A stretch of DNA of 64,000 bases from Lachnospiraceae bacterium (GTDB lineage: Bacteria > Bacillota > Clostridia > Lachnospirales > Lachnospiraceae). The position numbers and the translations under genes are program-made. Of this stretch, positions 63,101-64,000 are shown piece after piece. The DNA is taken from contig SVDH01000006.1 of the NCBI GenBank assembly GCA_015057865.1, positions 16,492 through 80,491 on the forward strand, given 5' to 3'. The notes under the pieces were generated by a model. It was not told where the DNA came from and searched no databases. It worked only from the letters and a program-made list of their open reading frames with translations. Within the stretch, counting starts at the first letter, position 1, and each line of letters starts with the position of its first letter.

Positions 63101-64000
63101 TTTCATCCTTTCGGGTGATCGCTTTTACCTCTGTCAAAATATCTCCGTCAGCCAATCTGGCTTTCATCCGGTCTCCTGCAGAAACCTGCTCTACGGAACG
63201 GATCCCGGATCCGTCTTCTGCCTCGAGATAGCCATATCCGCCACTCAGCTTTTTCAATGGAGATGCCGCATCGAGCTGTGATGCAAACAGTTCCATCCGG
63301 TGCTTCTTTTCAAGGAAATTCCGCCGCATCAGCTCCGGCAGGCGTTGCTGTGTCTGCGCAAGGTCATTCCGATAGCGGATGGTCTTTTTTTCCAGGGCCC
63401 CGTAAAGCTTATCCTGCATCTCTGCCAGATATTGCCTGCGGTTTAAGAGCTGATAAGACGGACTCTGCACACGTAACTGTGCCTCACGTCTTTTCACCTG
63501 CTCTCTAAGCTGTCTGGTCAGATATTCCATCTGCCTGGTCATGCTCATTTTAGCCTGTGCCAGACGGTTTAAGATCTCTCTGATGTCAGGAACGACCAGT
63601 TCTGCTGCAGCCGAAGGTGTCGGTGCCCTCAGATCCGCCACAAAATCTGCGATCGTCGTATCCGTCTCATGCCCGACTGCCGAAACGACAGGCACCGAAC
63701 AGTCGAAGATCTGTCTGGCCAAAATCTCTTCATTAAATGCCCAAAGGTCTTCTAATGATCCGCCGCCGCGTCCGATGATGATCACATCCACACCAAACGC
63801 TTCCAAAGCCCGGATCCCCTGCGCAACGGACTCTGCCGCGCCCTCTCCCTGCACCTGTGCCGGATACAGGATCATCTGTACATAAGGATTGCGCCGGGAG
63901 GAAATGTTCTGGATATCGCGGATCGCCGCCCCGGTCGGTGCTGTAACGACCCCGACAGTCTTTGGAAACACAGGAATCGGCTGTTTATACTCCTGTGCGA
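63084..64000 (-). CDS. xseA: Exodeoxyribonuclease VII large subunit (5' end beyond window)
   Basis: Catalytic subunit of ExoVII, which degrades single-stranded DNA. The C-terminal 305 or so residues are visible and the frame is open to the window edge, so the N-terminal OB domain is missing. The visible catalytic part has VGVVTAPTGAAIRDI, IIGRGGGSLEDLWAFN and SAVGHETDTTIADFVADLRAPTPSAAAE, followed by the long coiled coil and a C-terminal YGYLEAEDG segment. An in-frame GTG at 63971 is internal, not the start. Confidence 0.95.
   Translation of the reverse strand, partial: AQEYKQPIPVFPKTVGVVTAPTGAAIRDIQNISSRRNPYVQMILYPAQVQGEGAAESVAQGIRALEAFGVDVIIIGRGGGSLEDLWAFNEEILARQIFDCSVPVVSAVGHETDTTIADFVADLRAPTPSAAAELVVPDIREILNRLAQAKMSMTRQMEYLTRQLREQVKRREAQLRVQSPSYQLLNRRQYLAEMQDKLYGALEKKTIRYRNDLAQTQQRLPELMRRNFLEKKHRMELFASQLDAASPLKKLSGGYGYLEAEDGSGIRSVEQVSAGDRMKARLADGDILTEVKAITRKDENDGKQ

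Overview
The window reads as chromosome of an anaerobic Gram-positive Clostridia member, most likely a gut Lachnospiraceae. Supporting signs are a NADH-dependent [FeFe] hydrogenase operon, Rex, ATP-forming PEP carboxykinase, a DUF5688 protein, class B sortase, strong AGGAGG ribosome binding sites and the clostridial gene order xseA-xseB-ispA-dxs-tlyA-nadK-argR-recN. There are no rRNA genes, CRISPR arrays, insertion sequences or phage genes. One tRNA gene (Thr, CGT) is present. Both ends cut genes: alr at the left and xseA at the right.

Layout. 1-6.7 kb: alr, nnr, rex, an ABC-F ATPase and icd, all on the minus strand. 6.7-10.9 kb: hydCBA, a trimeric NADH/ferredoxin-linked [FeFe] hydrogenase. 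11.3-21.9 kb: an A+T-richer accessory block. It has a seven-gene minus-strand operon (iron-sulfur flavoprotein, FAD reductase, NuoG/GltD-like hybrid, detached NuoF-tail protein, MFS carrier, GntP-type permease, PhlG/phloretin-hydrolase-family C-C hydrolase) and a divergent PucR-type regulator. 21.9-30.5 kb: leuS, an EF-G paralog, aroF-tyrA and an AarF kinase. 30.5-43 kb: queA, pheT, pheS, yihY, a 6S-like RNA, thrC, leuDC, ilvC, ilvN and pckA. 43-50.9 kb: topB, asd, argH (interrupted by an in-frame amber codon), queH, fba, dgt and tRNA-Thr. 50.9-54.5 kb: a zinc-ribbon membrane protein, sortase B, a remarkable cysteine-periodic coiled-coil protein and a DUF5688 protein. 54.5-64 kb: glgA with a lysine-rich tail, then the recN-to-xseA cluster.

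The best candidate for an undescribed system is the 11.3-21.9 kb block. The terminal gene encodes a hydrolase whose H110/E141/H238/E242 pattern has the same spacing as the metal site I recall for Eubacterium ramulus phloretin hydrolase. The other genes supply two transporters, a dedicated NAD(P)H-to-flavin electron chain built from hydrogenase/complex-I-like pieces, and a sensor-regulator. I infer inducible anaerobic reduction followed by C-C cleavage of a (poly)phenolic or related diketone-like compound; the substrate cannot be read from sequence.

A second unusual object is the 311-residue coiled-coil protein next to sortase B. Thirteen cysteines recur every 11 residues in two phased blocks. 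Other points of note are the argH amber codon, a Rex-like palindrome before the hydrogenase operon, a structured repeat between pheS and pheT, and intrinsic terminators that abut the next gene's ribosome binding site.
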